From Roseiflexaceae bacterium (GTDB lineage Bacteria; Chloroflexota; Chloroflexia; Chloroflexales; Roseiflexaceae), in contig CANJHS010000002.1 of assembly GCA_947474225.1 (NCBI GenBank), positions 1 through 64,000 on the forward strand: a stretch of DNA of 64,000 nucleotides, in the 5' to 3' direction. Below are positions 1-10,500 of this stretch, piece after piece. Position 1 is the first letter of the stretch. The number at the start of each line of letters is the position of its first letter. The translations under genes were made by a program, and so were the position numbers. A model generated the notes under the pieces. It was given only the letters and a program-made list of their open reading frames with translations. It was not told the DNA's origin and did not search any database.

Positions 1-920
1 ATGACACGGAGTAACAAAAGATAATGCTTGATTCGGACTTTCTCTTGATCTGTCAACGGGCTCGTAGCGGTATACCCTTCATTAAAACCAACGCGGAACT
101 CTGAGTGAAATCCATTTCGCATACTACACGCAACATCAAACATCGCATCCCCACCGACAATTAGCCCCGAGCAATCAATCCCGTCGAGTTGCACATGACT
201 GCTTACTGACACATGTGCATATTTGGGAGCTATATCGCCATGAATAACTACAGGCGTCGTCTGCACTAAACATTGATGTTTGAGCCATGTGTCGCAGAAA
301 CGCTTGCCCAAATGTGGGCCTACACTTTCAGCGAGGTGGTCAATCACCTTACGATTGGTTAACCATTCACGTAGAATTACTGGCCAGCTGTGATTCTTCC
401 ACTGTCCGTTTGGTTGTGGCGCCCCAAATCCTTGCGCTTCAGCACCGTGCAAAACCCGCAAGGCCCGACCAATCTGCCGGGCACCGACACGCTGCAATGT
501 GTCATCAGTGATGGTATCTAACGTCGCACCGGGCATATATGTCGAAATAAGGTATGCAGCAGGCAGAACGTTGAAACTCAAATCGCTCTTAATTACCTTT
601 GGAAATGGAAGGTGCTTGTGTGCTGCGACGCGCCGCATGTAAACTTCAGCAGCTAATTGCTCGACCGACGCAAAGACAATGTTGACATTTTGAAGCCCTG
701 CAACTTTGATGACGACGCGCTCAGAAGTCACTGCAATGAGTGACAACGAACGAACCCGCATATTCAGTGGGGCAATGATAATCGCTATGTAATCACAAAC
801 GCGATTCAAAATCGGGCGATTCCAAGCGCTCCCCCGTTCCTCATCAGATGCGGCGCGATCAGCGTCATGCTGCAACGCAGCGTAGTATTCATCGAGTGAT
901 GTGGTCAAAATCATCCTCAT
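1..920 (-). CDS. APH-fold (aminoglycoside phosphotransferase/choline kinase-like) protein, 3' end cut by window
   Basis: An open frame runs on the minus strand from ATG at 920 to the left edge with no stop (about 306 codons seen). An alternative ATG lies at 914. The protein has the outline of an APH-family small-molecule kinase. A VIHGD motif marks the catalytic loop (Asp), and further on there is an LDGIDCSG...GGDAMFDVA stretch at the place of the metal-binding LDWE...GDPLYDLA motif. One oddity is visible: the Asn that normally follows HGDxxxxN is Tyr (HGDIAPKY), so activity may be altered or lost. The substrate cannot be told. The gene lies 35 bp beyond the cysK terminator and no clear promoter is seen in that gap. 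The fold call is moderately sure; the function is unknown. Confidence 0.6.
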   Translation of the reverse strand, partial: MRMILTTSLDEYYAALQHDADRAASDEERGSAWNRPILNRVCDYIAIIIAPLNMRVRSLSLIAVTSERVVIKVAGLQNVNIVFASVEQLAAEVYMRRVAAHKHLPFPKVIKSDLSFNVLPAAYLISTYMPGATLDTITDDTLQRVGARQIGRALRVLHGAEAQGFGAPQPNGQWKNHSWPVILREWLTNRKVIDHLAESVGPHLGKRFCDTWLKHQCLVQTTPVVIHGDIAPKYAHVSVSSHVQLDGIDCSGLIVGGDAMFDVACSMRNGFHSEFRVGFNEGYTATSPLTDQEKVRIKHYLLLLRV

Positions 921-954
921 GGAACACAACAGAGCTGATTCATTAAAACACAAA

Positions 955-982
955 ACGCGCATGCTTTCACAAGCATGCGCGT
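955..982 (-). terminator. Rho-independent terminator of cysK
   Basis: An 11-bp perfect inverted repeat (955-965 and 972-982, ACGCGCATGCT/AGCATGCGCGT, 6-nt loop) lies 13 bp past the cysK stop. On the minus strand it is followed by TTTTGTGTTTT, a typical U-rich tail. Confidence 0.85.
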
Positions 983-995
983 CGGAGCGAAATAT

Positions 996-1919
996 TTATG
1001 CTTCGTCAGGGAAAAGCGCAGTACTGAGATATCGTTCGCCATTACTGGCCGAAATAAATACAATCGTTTTTCCTGCATTCTCGGGACGTGCTGCCAAGAT
1101 AGCCGATGCATGTGCAGCAGCACCAGAGCTAATACCGACCATCAACCCTTCTTCTTTGGCAAGACGTCGGGCGGCACTAAATGCATCATCATTGTTTACT
1201 TTTATCACTTCATTGTAAATACCAGTATTGAGAACACTCGGCACGAATCCAGCTCCGATGCCTTGAATTTTGTGCGGACCCGCTTGCCCACCGGAGAGGA
1301 CTGGAGAAGCCTCGGGCTCCACGGCAACAATCTGGATCGCAGGGTTGTATTCTCGTAGCGCTTCGCCAACGCCAGTCACGGTACCACCTGTACCAACTCC
1401 CGACACAAATATATCAATTTTGCCATCGGTGTCGTTCCAAATTTCTTGGGCTGTGGTACGGCGGTGCACCGCAGGATTTGCAAGATTATTGAACTGCTGA
1501 GGAATCCAGCCGCCTGCTGTCTCGGCAGCGATTGCTTCGGCACGCGCAATTGCCCCACGCATACCTTCACTGGCTGGGGTCAACACAACCTGCGCACCAA
1601 ACCCTTTGAGGAGTTTGCGACGCTCAATACTCATTGATTCAGGCATTGTCAAAATCATCTGATAGCCACGAGCAGCGGCCACCATTGCCAACCCGATACC
1701 GGTGTTGCCACTGGTCGGTTCAATAATGACAGTCTTTCCCGGGGTAATCAGACCAGCCTTTTCGGCAGCATCGATCATCGCAAATCCAATGCGGTCTTTC
1801 ACACTCCCGCCGGGATTGAACCACTCAAGCTTGGCCAACACGGTCGCACCGCTCGAACGAATCTGGACAAGTGGGGTGTTCCCAATCAATTCGGTGACAT
1901 TACGATAAATACGTGCCAT
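996..1919 (-). CDS. cysK: Cysteine synthase (O-acetylserine sulfhydrylase)
   Basis: This is a PLP enzyme that makes L-cysteine from O-acetylserine and sulfide in the cytoplasm, the last step of sulfate assimilation. The 307-residue length is normal for CysK/CysM. Visible motifs are ELIGNTPLV near the N-terminus, GGSVKDRIG with PLP Lys41, the substrate loop PTSGNTGIG, the phosphate-binding [10 protein letters not shown] and a late GISSGAAA. I chose ATG 1919 because AGGAG sits 7 nt upstream and the family start ([15 protein letters not shown]) follows. An in-frame extension to 1937 has no such support. The gene has its own promoter and terminator, so it is probably monocistronic. The start of cysD, for sulfate activation, lies at the other end of the window. 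CysK and CysM cannot be separated with certainty by eye. Confidence 0.95.
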   Translation of the reverse strand: MARIYRNVTELIGNTPLVQIRSSGATVLAKLEWFNPGGSVKDRIGFAMIDAAEKAGLITPGKTVIIEPTSGNTGIGLAMVAAARGYQMILTMPESMSIERRKLLKGFGAQVVLTPASEGMRGAIARAEAIAAETAGGWIPQQFNNLANPAVHRRTTAQEIWNDTDGKIDIFVSGVGTGGTVTGVGEALREYNPAIQIVAVEPEASPVLSGGQAGPHKIQGIGAGFVPSVLNTGIYNEVIKVNNDDAFSAARRLAKEEGLMVGISSGAAAHASAILAARPENAGKTIVFISASNGERYLSTALFPDEA

Positions 1920-1967
1920 GACACATCTCCTATACACGAGTAATTAACTATGAATTATCATCAATAA

Positions 1968-1995
1968 ATTATAGCATGTTGGTCAAGGAACGCAA
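1968..1995 (-). promoter_or_regulatory. Predicted sigma-70 promoter of cysK (extended -10)
   Basis: On the minus strand, TATAAT (1968-1973) is preceded directly by TGC (TGnTATAAT, extended -10). A weak -35 TTGCGT (1990-1995) lies 16 bp upstream. The predicted start near 1961 gives a leader of about 40 nt to ATG 1919. Confidence 0.6.
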
Positions 1996-2112
1996 GACCG
2001 AAAAATGAGCTTGCGGTGAGGGGGAACTAGAGAAAACACTGTCCGCATCTCTGCAACAATGCTACGATGAAGCACGTCAAGCCTCACGAGAGTCAAAAAA
2101 TAGGAGAACACC

Positions 2113-2487
2113 ATGACAAACCCAGAAGAACAGCAGAACACAACCGCCAATGCATCACTCTTAGAAGAATTGCGTGCGTTAGGTACACAGCTCGAAGCCG
2201 TTGCACGGGCGTTTTTGGCAAGCAACAAAGCACACCAAATGCAACAGGATTTGCAAACGGGCGTGAACGAACTGATTACCAAACTGCAAGGCATCGGCAC
2301 GAACGAGACAGTGGTAGAAGTCACCGAGAAGGGCAAACAATTCGTCGAGAAGGCATTAGATAATCCAACGGTGTCTGATGCGCATGCCAAGGTAGTCTCT
2401 AAATTGGGAAGTCTCAACGACGACTTGCGCAAACTTGCTTCGTCACTTGCTGATGATAAAAAACACGACGGTACCCCTTCTGCTTAA
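2113..2487 (+). CDS. Small hydrophilic, probably helical/coiled-coil protein
   Basis: A 124-residue protein that I do not recognise. It is charged, has no signal peptide or membrane segment, and reads as several amphipathic helices (for example ELRALGTQLEAVARAF and LGSLNDDLRKLASSLADD), with Thr/Asn/Gln-rich ends. The overall look resembles small stress or scaffold proteins seen as orphans in many bacteria. ATG 2113 has AGGAG 7 nt upstream. The gene stands alone, diverges from cysK and is closed by a strong terminator 8 bp after its stop, so it is a real transcription unit. Confidence 0.75.
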   Translation: MTNPEEQQNTTANASLLEELRALGTQLEAVARAFLASNKAHQMQQDLQTGVNELITKLQGIGTNETVVEVTEKGKQFVEKALDNPTVSDAHAKVVSKLGSLNDDLRKLASSLADDKKHDGTPSA

Positions 2488-2495
2488 GCCAATGC

Positions 2496-2529
2496 AAACC
2501 GCCACCCGCAACACGGGTGGCGGTTTTTG
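2496..2529 (+). terminator. Rho-independent terminator after the small coiled-coil gene
   Basis: A 13-bp perfect stem (2496-2508 with 2514-2526, 5-nt loop CAACA) runs into a TTTTT tract. The arms read AAACCGCCACCCG/CGGGTGGCGGTTT. Confidence 0.93.
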
Positions 2530-2692
2530 ATAAACAACGTAAGTGATATTTGAGAACACGACGGTCAAATGTGTCAAGCAGGTTCTATTTCGTGGCTTCG
2601 TGTACAATGACCGACCAGTCATGTGGAAACACGAATGCAAAAAATAGCAACGCGTATAACAATTTCGCTCAAAATATACAGGATATTCAAAC

Positions 2693-3541
2693 CTAAGAAA
2701 GACCACATTGTGTCGTGCTGAGCGCCCATAAACGGCGACGGCTCGTGACATCATACGATGCACGCGACGATGCAATAGGTTTGGAATTGGCAAAATACAT
2801 GCCAGTGGTGTATGCGAGCGCGGGATCTGTTGCCAATGTAATACTGGTCTGCGCACCTTGTTCGGGAGTAATAGCAAAGAATCGCGCAATCACACTGCTC
2901 ATCTTCATGAAAAAATCCGTGTTGTTAAGTCCAAACCCTGTCGCAACAAAACCTGGATGCAGTGCATTGGCGGTCACGTCCGATTCAGCAAGACGGGCTG
3001 CGAGTTCATAGGTGAAAAGCAGGTTTGCAAGTTTTGACTGCGAATACGCGCGGAATCCACTATACGAACGTTCACCCTGCAAATCATCAAAATTCATAGA
3101 CGTGCTGATATGCGCTGCGGAAGAAACAGTGACGACGCGAGCAGGTGCAGAAGCCCGCAACAGCGGCAATAAACGTAGCGTCAAGAGAAATGGTGCAAGG
3201 TGATTTGTTGCCCAGGTGAGTTCGTATCCATCAACAGACAATTGCCGGGTAGAGTAATATGCGCCCGCGTTGTTGACCAAAAGTTCAACTCGCGGATACG
3301 CGGCAATGATCGAATCGGCGAGGCTATTGACTTGTTCGAGTGACGCAAAATCGGCCAAACGTATATCAACGACAGCGCCAGGAACTTCATCGAGGATACG
3401 TGCTTTTGCCGCTAGGCAACGCTCGTGACTACGACCAACGATGATCACCGAGTGACCTTGTTGCGCAAGAGCGCGTGCAGTATGCCAACCGATACCACTC
3501 GTCCCCCCGGTGATAATTGCTGAGTTTTCATGATTTGGCAT
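2693..3541 (-). CDS. Short-chain dehydrogenase/reductase (retinol dehydrogenase-like), copy 1
   Basis: An SDR-family NAD(P)-dependent oxidoreductase of 282 residues. It shows the Rossmann dinucleotide motif TGGTSGIG near residue 11, the NNAG structural motif, a catalytic Ser in TVSSAAH and the YSQSK active-site Tyr/Lys pair. The pattern ATNHLAPFLLT...LHPGFVATGF is typical of the RDH/WW-oxidoreductase-like branch. ATG 3541 (PNHENSAIITGG) gives the normal length, and the longer frame adds only unlikely N-terminal sequence. A close paralogue lies 290 bp upstream on the same strand. The substrate is unknown. No strong ribosome site is visible before the start. Confidence 0.85.
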   Translation of the reverse strand: MPNHENSAIITGGTSGIGWHTARALAQQGHSVIIVGRSHERCLAAKARILDEVPGAVVDIRLADFASLEQVNSLADSIIAAYPRVELLVNNAGAYYSTRQLSVDGYELTWATNHLAPFLLTLRLLPLLRASAPARVVTVSSAAHISTSMNFDDLQGERSYSGFRAYSQSKLANLLFTYELAARLAESDVTANALHPGFVATGFGLNNTDFFMKMSSVIARFFAITPEQGAQTSITLATDPALAYTTGMYFANSKPIASSRASYDVTSRRRLWALSTTQCGLS

Positions 3542-3784
3542 ATGTTCACTGTCGCTTTCACGAATAGTACGATTGAAATATGCGCCAATTATAACGAATT
3601 TGTGCCTATAGGAGCAATCAAGCAAAGGAAAAAGTGCATGAGTTGAACCAGGGCATGACTGGCCGGCATATAAATGACGAAGACACACCGTTTGCATGTG
3701 CGGCTCACAAGAATGAAATCGTCAAAGTGATTTAAATTATTTCAACTTGACGAAATCGAATCTGGGCAGAAGATACAATGCAAC

Positions 3785-3811
3785 CCCCCAGAAGTACGAT
3801 GCTCCTGGGGG
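3785..3811 (-). terminator. GC-rich hairpin after SDR copy 2, possible terminator
   Basis: A 7-bp stem CCCCCAG/CTGGGGG (3785-3791 with 3805-3811) lies 20 bp past the stop of the second SDR gene. The following minus-strand bases are GTTGCATTG, so there is no clean U tract. Confidence 0.4.
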
Positions 3812-3831
3812 AATGGTCTGACTGATTCTCT

Positions 3832-4671
3832 TTATTTCACCATCTGTTGACTGAGTTCCCATAATCGATGCTGCGTAGGGACGTCGTATGACAGTTTGGA
3901 AGATGGAACAGATTTGCACTTCGCAAAATAACTGCCGGTCGTACCCTCGATGCTCGTATCTTTTGCCAAAAATACTGAGGTCTCTGCACCACGTTCAGGG
4001 GTTATTGCAAACACATGCAAGGCCGCAAATAACCTTGCAAGCCAACCACTATTGTTTTGTGCAAAACCCGTTGCCACAAATCCTGGATGAAGCGCATTGG
4101 CCGTGACATGAGAATCTTTGAGCTGACGCGCAAGTTCGTATGTGAACAAGATATTCGCAAGTTTCGATTGGCCATATGCCTTCATAGGGCTGTATTGTTT
4201 CTTACCTTCAAGATCAGCAAAATCGATTGTTGCACGCTGGTGTGCTATGGAAGAAACCGTAATGACCCTGGCCGAAGCACTGGCACGCAATAAATCAAGA
4301 ACGTTTGTAGTCAAAATAAATGGTGCCATGTGATTCAGTGCCCAGGTCATTTCGATACCATCAACACTTATCTCTCGTTGCGAATAAAAGGCACCGGCAT
4401 TGTTGATGAGCACATCGATGTGTTCATAACGCTGTTTTATTCTATTTGCAGCATCAATGACTTGTGCTTGTACCGACAAATCTGCTTGAATAGTATCAAG
4501 GAGTGCATGCGGGGTTTGCTTGGTAATCAGTGCAACAGCATAGTCCAACCGCTGTTGAGAACGCCCTACCAAAACAACTCGGGCTCTTGATGCAGCCAAT
4601 TCACGAGCAGTTATCAGCCCTATTCCGCCGGTTGCCCCAGTCACTATCATCACTTTTTCTTGATTCTGCAT
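3832..4671 (-). CDS. Short-chain dehydrogenase/reductase (retinol dehydrogenase-like), copy 2
   Basis: A 279-residue SDR protein and clear paralogue of the neighbour at 2693-3541; the two align along their whole length by eye. It shows TGATGGIG for the cofactor, NNAGAF, a Ser in TVSSIAH, YGQSK as the catalytic pair and the same LHPGFVATGF stretch. The start is well supported by AAAGGA 8 nt before ATG 4671. The 290 bp between the copies contains no gene, only a hairpin next to this stop, so the copies may be transcribed separately. It is likely a tandem duplication with diverged substrate use. The substrate is unknown. Confidence 0.88.
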   Translation of the reverse strand: MQNQEKVMIVTGATGGIGLITARELAASRARVVLVGRSQQRLDYAVALITKQTPHALLDTIQADLSVQAQVIDAANRIKQRYEHIDVLINNAGAFYSQREISVDGIEMTWALNHMAPFILTTNVLDLLRASASARVITVSSIAHQRATIDFADLEGKKQYSPMKAYGQSKLANILFTYELARQLKDSHVTANALHPGFVATGFAQNNSGWLARLFAALHVFAITPERGAETSVFLAKDTSIEGTTGSYFAKCKSVPSSKLSYDVPTQHRLWELSQQMVK

Positions 4672-4872
4672 GCGGGTAATCCTTTAGCAACAATTTCAAC
4701 TCCAAGTGGAAAATACCATTGATTCATTGTCACATGTTGGCGTGAGTGGTACATGAAGAAATCGTTTGTAGCCGAAAAAACGAAAACTAGATATTGTGTC
4801 AGGCCGAAACGAATCGTCGCACTAATGATTCTCATAGGCACGGAACACAACCAAAAAATGCAGCCCTTTTTT

Positions 4873-6402
4873 CTATGACGATTGTGCAAATAGTGCGTGG
4901 AATTTGACCGAAATCCAAATGCACAAGCGCGTCTCAGGATCTTCCAGATCGATTGCACAGATTTGGCTAATGCGCGTCAGCCGGTAGAGGAGTGTGTTTC
5001 GGTGTACATGCAATGCTTCGGCGGTACGCGCCAAATTCCCCGATACATCAAAATAGACGATCAACGTCTGCATCAGTTCCGCATTCTGGTCACGATCATA
5101 ATCTAGGAGTTTGCCAAGATGGCGACGGTAGAAGGTGTATGCGTCTTCGTGCTGAATCATAGACAAAAGTAACTGATAGCTACCTATCATATCGAAACTT
5201 ATCGGTTCGGCTTTCCCTGCATCAGGGAGTTTACGTACCTGCTCAGCGTCGATGACAGATTGTTTCCAATCGGTGATTTTAACCGCTGCTCTGCCTTGTA
5301 CAATGCGCAGTTTTGGGAATTTCCCACGCAGAATCAGTGTCAATTGCTTGATCGTAGCTGATTTCGACGGGGGTACATCCTCGTCTGGAACGAAACACAG
5401 GACACCAGCCTCATGTTCAATCCAAGGGAGATGCAGCGCGTGCGTTTCGATTATTTTGGCAAATTGTGCCTGCAGCGCAACGATAGTAGCAGTATCAGCG
5501 CAGAGGAGAGTGGCACGTTGGGGGTCTTTGAATACATAGCCAAATTCACGTGCTCGTTGCTGGACGGTGAGTTGGTCAGCGAGTTGACCCGACAAGACCT
5601 GCTCAACAAAATTTCCACGAAAACGAGCTTCAGCCGCGCTCAACGCTTGTGCTTTGGTGAATTCGAGAGCAAGTGCCATTGTGGCGCGTTTGATAGTCGC
5701 TTTGTCAGAATCAGATAATGAGATACCAAAAATCACCAGAAATCCGAGAATATGTTCACCCGCACGTAACGCTTCGCAAAAGTATTCAAATCCGTGAAGG
5801 TGCGTTCGTCCGAGTGCGGGAGTGTATTCGGGAAGGATGATATTAGTGCTGCGCAGTGTGTCAGCACAAAAGAGTTCACCTTTGGCTGAATAGAGAGAAA
5901 CCGACTTGCCAGTGCGACTCGCCAACACGGTAATCATTGCCGAAATACCTGCACCGATCAATGCGAGCTCACCCATCTCGAGTGCAATTTGTGCAGCACG
6001 ACGGTCTGTTTGTGCTTCAAAATCACTGACAAGCCGCTGCAATTCGCGCTCTACAGTGCGAATGTCGACGTCCTCGTCGAGTTGGAGCAGGGGAATACAA
6101 TGCAGGTCAGCAAGATCAATGGTGCTTTGATCTATCTGGCCCACGACTGCAAGAGCTGCAACAGGGACAGACAAGAGGCGTTCGAACAGCATCGCAAGAG
6201 ACAATGGAGGATCAATGTCGCGCAACGTGCGAATCGAGAGCAGTGCAAACTCGTTCCCGTGGAGTTCTGTGAACAAGGGAGCAACCGCGCGTGCGACGAC
6301 AGGCCAGGTTATGGTACGCTCCAAGCCACCTGCACCGGCTAAAAGAATTGTACCAATAGGCAATGCGAGTCGGATTGCATCATGTACGGTTACATTTGGC
6401 AT
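4873..6402 (-). CDS. PucR-family transcriptional regulator
   Basis: A 509-residue cytoplasmic regulator. The first ~120 residues match the PucR N-terminal (purine catabolism regulator-like) domain: TVHDAIRLALP...LLAGAGGLERTITWPVV...NEFALLSI. The middle (about 150-280) looks GAF-like. The C-terminus carries the PucR-type helix-turn-helix, with FDVSGNLARTAEAL followed by HVHRNTLLYRLTRI. Such proteins usually control catabolism of purines, amino acids or other nitrogen compounds from adjacent genes. Here it is the last gene of the minus-strand run that starts with the nucleotidyltransferase at 11787, with only 39 bp to the GNAT gene. It may regulate that run or the dehydrogenases downstream. The effector is unknown. 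Confidence 0.88.
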   Translation of the reverse strand: MPNVTVHDAIRLALPIGTILLAGAGGLERTITWPVVARAVAPLFTELHGNEFALLSIRTLRDIDPPLSLAMLFERLLSVPVAALAVVGQIDQSTIDLADLHCIPLLQLDEDVDIRTVERELQRLVSDFEAQTDRRAAQIALEMGELALIGAGISAMITVLASRTGKSVSLYSAKGELFCADTLRSTNIILPEYTPALGRTHLHGFEYFCEALRAGEHILGFLVIFGISLSDSDKATIKRATMALALEFTKAQALSAAEARFRGNFVEQVLSGQLADQLTVQQRAREFGYVFKDPQRATLLCADTATIVALQAQFAKIIETHALHLPWIEHEAGVLCFVPDEDVPPSKSATIKQLTLILRGKFPKLRIVQGRAAVKITDWKQSVIDAEQVRKLPDAGKAEPISFDMIGSYQLLLSMIQHEDAYTFYRRHLGKLLDYDRDQNAELMQTLIVYFDVSGNLARTAEALHVHRNTLLYRLTRISQICAIDLEDPETRLCIWISVKFHALFAQSS

Positions 6403-6441
6403 CTATTTACCTTGCACCATGGCCACAAACTCGATGCACAA

Positions 6442-7593
6442 TTACGAAGGGAACAGAGAAAGCACAGGCATCAAAGATGGAAAAAGAACCTCGCAGATGG
6501 CAAGCTCTGTGTCATCACACGAGAGCAGACCAGCACGACGGAGTGCTCCGACAGAACGATAGCCGAAACACAGCTGGGCAAGTGCAGGTAACTCTATAGC
6601 CCGCATGCGCACTGCAGCCTCGCGTGTCCCGTCTATTATGCTCACAACCCCTGCTTGGAGCATGATCATTGCGCGTTCGTCACTAATCTCGAGACGAACA
6701 CCGCCCACCCAATCACTATACCCCGAAGCAGCGACACGTGACGTAAAGGCGGGGATTAATGCACTCAGCATAGTAGGGAGATCAATAATACCAGCAAGCA
6801 AACTCAATGGGTATGCTGCATGGAGCGTCGACTGTGCGCCGACATATAGTGCCATTCGTGCGAGCGGGTGGGTGGGTGCAAGGGCCACTTGTAGGTTTGT
6901 TGCCTCGTACTGTGCGAGTAGTGCATCGACAAGATCACTCGCTGCACCATCATCCGAGGCCACTGCACGTCGTATCAGGATGGAATCTGCGGTGTGCTCA
7001 ATTAACGCAGCAGCACGTAGTTGGCCATCACGACTCGTCACACTCAACCAGGTTGAAGGTTCTATTTCTTCCCAATCAAGAATATCGACACTCCCTGTTG
7101 GTCGCGCCCGGAGCATGTCTGTCATCCTCTGGGTGAAATCCTGATCGGCATCGACAAGTGCGACGGTGCCCGGCTGGGGCTGTGACGACAAAGGACGGAA
7201 ATGCCAGGTTGTACGCGCATGGTATGAAATTGGAGCAAATCCATACTGTGCCCACTCTGCGGTTTGACCATCGAGCAACACAATACCAATGCCTTCTTCA
7301 TGTGCTGCTGCGGCGTGTGTCATGGTCAGTTCGACAAAACGCGCAGCGTTGGCAGTCCCGACGAGTTTTTGTGCCCGTATGGTTGCTACATCGACGATAG
7401 TGCCCTGAATTACTATGCGGTCATGCGTCATCAGGGAATACCCGCAGAGATCATCACCCTGCCATACCGTCAGTATGGTGCTTGGACGGGTGCGCTTACA
7501 TGCGAACCAGGCATCGATAGCTCCGTATGCAGACAAAATTCGTTCTTTTTGTTGGGGAAGTAATCCATCCCAAAACACATATATATCCTGCAT
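6442..7593 (-). CDS. GNAT-fold acetyltransferase-like protein, possibly Eis-like
   Basis: A 383-residue protein. The N-terminal ~150 residues read as a GNAT domain. CGYSLMTHDRIVIQGTIVDVA resembles strands beta2-beta4, an ARFVELTMTHAAAAHEEGIG stretch lies where the acetyl-CoA loop and helix are expected, and WAQYGFAPIS is the common 'yekfGF' ending. The remaining ~230 residues fit a second GNAT-like half plus a short sterol-carrier-like tail, as in Eis-type enzymes, but this is weaker. The start has AGAGGA 8 nt upstream. The upstream gene ends 3 bp before this start, so the two are probably translationally coupled. The acyl acceptor is unknown. Confidence 0.6.
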   Translation of the reverse strand: MQDIYVFWDGLLPQQKERILSAYGAIDAWFACKRTRPSTILTVWQGDDLCGYSLMTHDRIVIQGTIVDVATIRAQKLVGTANAARFVELTMTHAAAAHEEGIGIVLLDGQTAEWAQYGFAPISYHARTTWHFRPLSSQPQPGTVALVDADQDFTQRMTDMLRARPTGSVDILDWEEIEPSTWLSVTSRDGQLRAAALIEHTADSILIRRAVASDDGAASDLVDALLAQYEATNLQVALAPTHPLARMALYVGAQSTLHAAYPLSLLAGIIDLPTMLSALIPAFTSRVAASGYSDWVGGVRLEISDERAMIMLQAGVVSIIDGTREAAVRMRAIELPALAQLCFGYRSVGALRRAGLLSCDDTELAICEVLFPSLMPVLSLFPS

Positions 7594-7596
7594 GCG

Positions 7597-10500
7597 TTAA
7601 TCCTCTGGCCACGTACAAAGAGAGTCTACCGCTGCCGCACTACCATCACGAAACCATCCATCAAGTTGGGCTTGGTCTTTGAGCTGCTGACCCCGATGCC
7701 GTGAAACATGGAGGAATGCAGAATGATTTCCTGGTAGTGCAGTCATATCCCCCCAGAGTTTTTCGAACTGTGCGACCGGATAGACATCTTCTTGGGCGTT
7801 CCCCCAACGTTTTTTGACATCTTTTACTGTGACATACGTAGGCATGCGTTGCGCCATTGCACGTACCGAAGCGAAGACCTGTTCCGGTCGCGCGAGGACA
7901 TCATCGCGGGACAATTCAAACAGAGCGAGGAGTTTGTCAATGTCGATCCAATTTGTCAGCGTGTTGTAGTAACGCAGTTGGAATTCAGATTCTGTCCGAG
8001 GCATAGCCAAACCTTCAACCAGACGGACGTGATTGTCAACTTGTGCCAAACCCCCGCCACGATCATCGAGTCGACGTGCAGTTACCTCAAAAGAAAGTGC
8101 TCGATTTTGTTGAATATGCAAACCAAGCAAGCCCGGATCAAGCGACGCGCCAAGTGTGTCAATGTTGTGCAGCAGTAAGTATTTGAGATTGGGATTTGTG
8201 GTAAGTAATCGTGCCATTACACCATTACGAAGCAGGTTGGGAAGCTCAAACCAATGGCCAACGGGATGCATACACTGCAATGGGACATTGTCAGTATAAT
8301 CTGCACCTTCACCTGCTGACCGTGCCCACTGGAGTAGCGCCGCATGGACACTCTCGCGCATTTTTTGCGCCTGGGCATCGAGCAACTGGTGCGGAACTTC
8401 CTCCCACATAAACCGGAGATCGCGTGCCATAGGAATGAACCGTAAACCAACAGAACGCCCATGAGAGAGAACAACATCACCGGCATATGCAAAGGGGTTG
8501 CCACCTTTACCACTCTGATCGTATGCCTCCTGGAGTGGACGATGCGTCAGATAACTCGTCGTAAAAACATGTGTCGGAGCAACACCATATCGCGTTGCAG
8601 TTTGCCGACTCTTGGCGAGGTGGACATCAACGAAGGTACGATGGCGACCGGCGAATTGTGCGAACGGATGCAGCGATTTGACAACTCCCGCCCCTTGCGT
8701 CCAGCGGCTACCTGCACCACCCGCCAGTGATACCACCGCTACTTCACCCCGCTGGAGAGCCAATTCCCCCAGTCTCAACACATCGACACTGGCAGACGCT
8801 GTTGCAGAGACAACCTGAGTTGGGAGAACATCGCGTATGGTCGAACTTGCGGGGAGCCTGTTTTGCATCAAACCAATGCGACCACTCTGCAGATCACGAC
8901 GAATCTGCTCATGGAGCTCGCGATCGAAACCGTTTGCATTGAGACCTTCATGCAGAGCACTCCCATGTGATGAAGACGTCGAAATATGTGGCAACATCTG
9001 ATCAAAGAGCATAGGCACTACCCGTGCGAGATCAGGTCTGGTAAGACATGCAGCACCAAAGGAATCGAGTTCGATACGGCGTGTGGGATTGATGTGTTGC
9101 GGTTCTGCCCGTAACAAGCGTGGCATGTGGATGGCGTAATACCCTGTCGGCAACATATGCGTGTGCGAAGTGCAGAAGGTGGCCCACGTGCCGCGTTCGT
9201 TCACTGCAAAGTCATACACCACCGGTTGCATGGCAAACGGTAGTGCATGTTGAAGCGTTTCGCGTTCTGCATCCATAATTTCTTGCAGTGCGGCTTGTGC
9301 ATCAATTTTTATAGATGGGTCAACGATGAATCCCATCCCACCGCCCGACATTCCGCCTAGCATCCAAAATCCCCAAAATTTATCGCCAAACCGTGCTCGA
9401 ACGGCATGAATAAGACCTTCGGTATAGCGTGTCGTTGCCCAAGGAATAATTGTTTGGATGGGGCCATAAAAGTTACGCGTCGTGATTTCACCAAGACGCT
9501 GGATATCACCCGTCTCGAGAGCAGAACGGACGTCTTCCATGTAACTTATTGCATCATGGCGAGCATTCCACTCTGCTGCTTCTCGCAGGAGATATTTTTC
9601 AGTCACCATTTCAAGTATGGGACCAACGTTCTGCGCCATTCCACCATGAACCAGGACAAGACTGTTTTGGAGTTTTTGACGAGTCTCATCCGAGACAACC
9701 GTGGTATCGAGCACCGTATGCTGAGGGAGCAGTCGCCCACGACTAATGCCATATTCTGGATCGTCTGGCGAAGCAGCTACGCCCTGTATAAACTTTATAC
9801 CAGGCCATACCCCACCAGAATCTTGCCAACCGCCGCCTGATCCTGCCAGCCATTCACCGAGAATTGCACGAGCAGCGACAAGCCGTCGTTCACCTTCGTC
9901 GAGGCCATCGGTGAGATGCGAATTCTGCCCCGTCGCCCGCATGCAAACGCTTATCAGAGCGGCGAGCAAATTCGTCGACACCGCGAGCCGTGAACCCTTG
10001 GGTATATCGTTCACAGAAGAGACAAGCTCAAGCCCGTGCCCGACACCAACGAGTTTGGCTAGTAAATCTGCAAGTGAAGTGTTGGAATGCTCCATCCCAG
10101 GCGGGACAATTCCAGCTGCGATAACGGCAGCCTTAAGCAACCCGAGATAATCGCGTCCGAAGTCAAAAACATCAGCGACATTCGTCAAATCAGCCGTACT
10201 TGCCAAGTCAACACTGGTGAGTCGCAAGATTGGCTCATCAATAACGCGAAAGTAGGCTTCTACGGGAGGCTTGGTGGTCGTATCACGACCACATACGCCG
10301 AGGTCTACCGATATATTCAGGACCTGTGCACCTGCAGGGTAATCCATTCCCAAAAAGAAAATATCACTCCAGGCACTATGCGACAAATCCATTCGCACAG
10401 GCGTAGTCTCACACAAAAACGGAAAAAGCCCGGCACTGTCTCGTACGGTCAACGCAGGATTGATTCGTAGTGGAAAATCCGCAGGATGACCCATCCGAAA

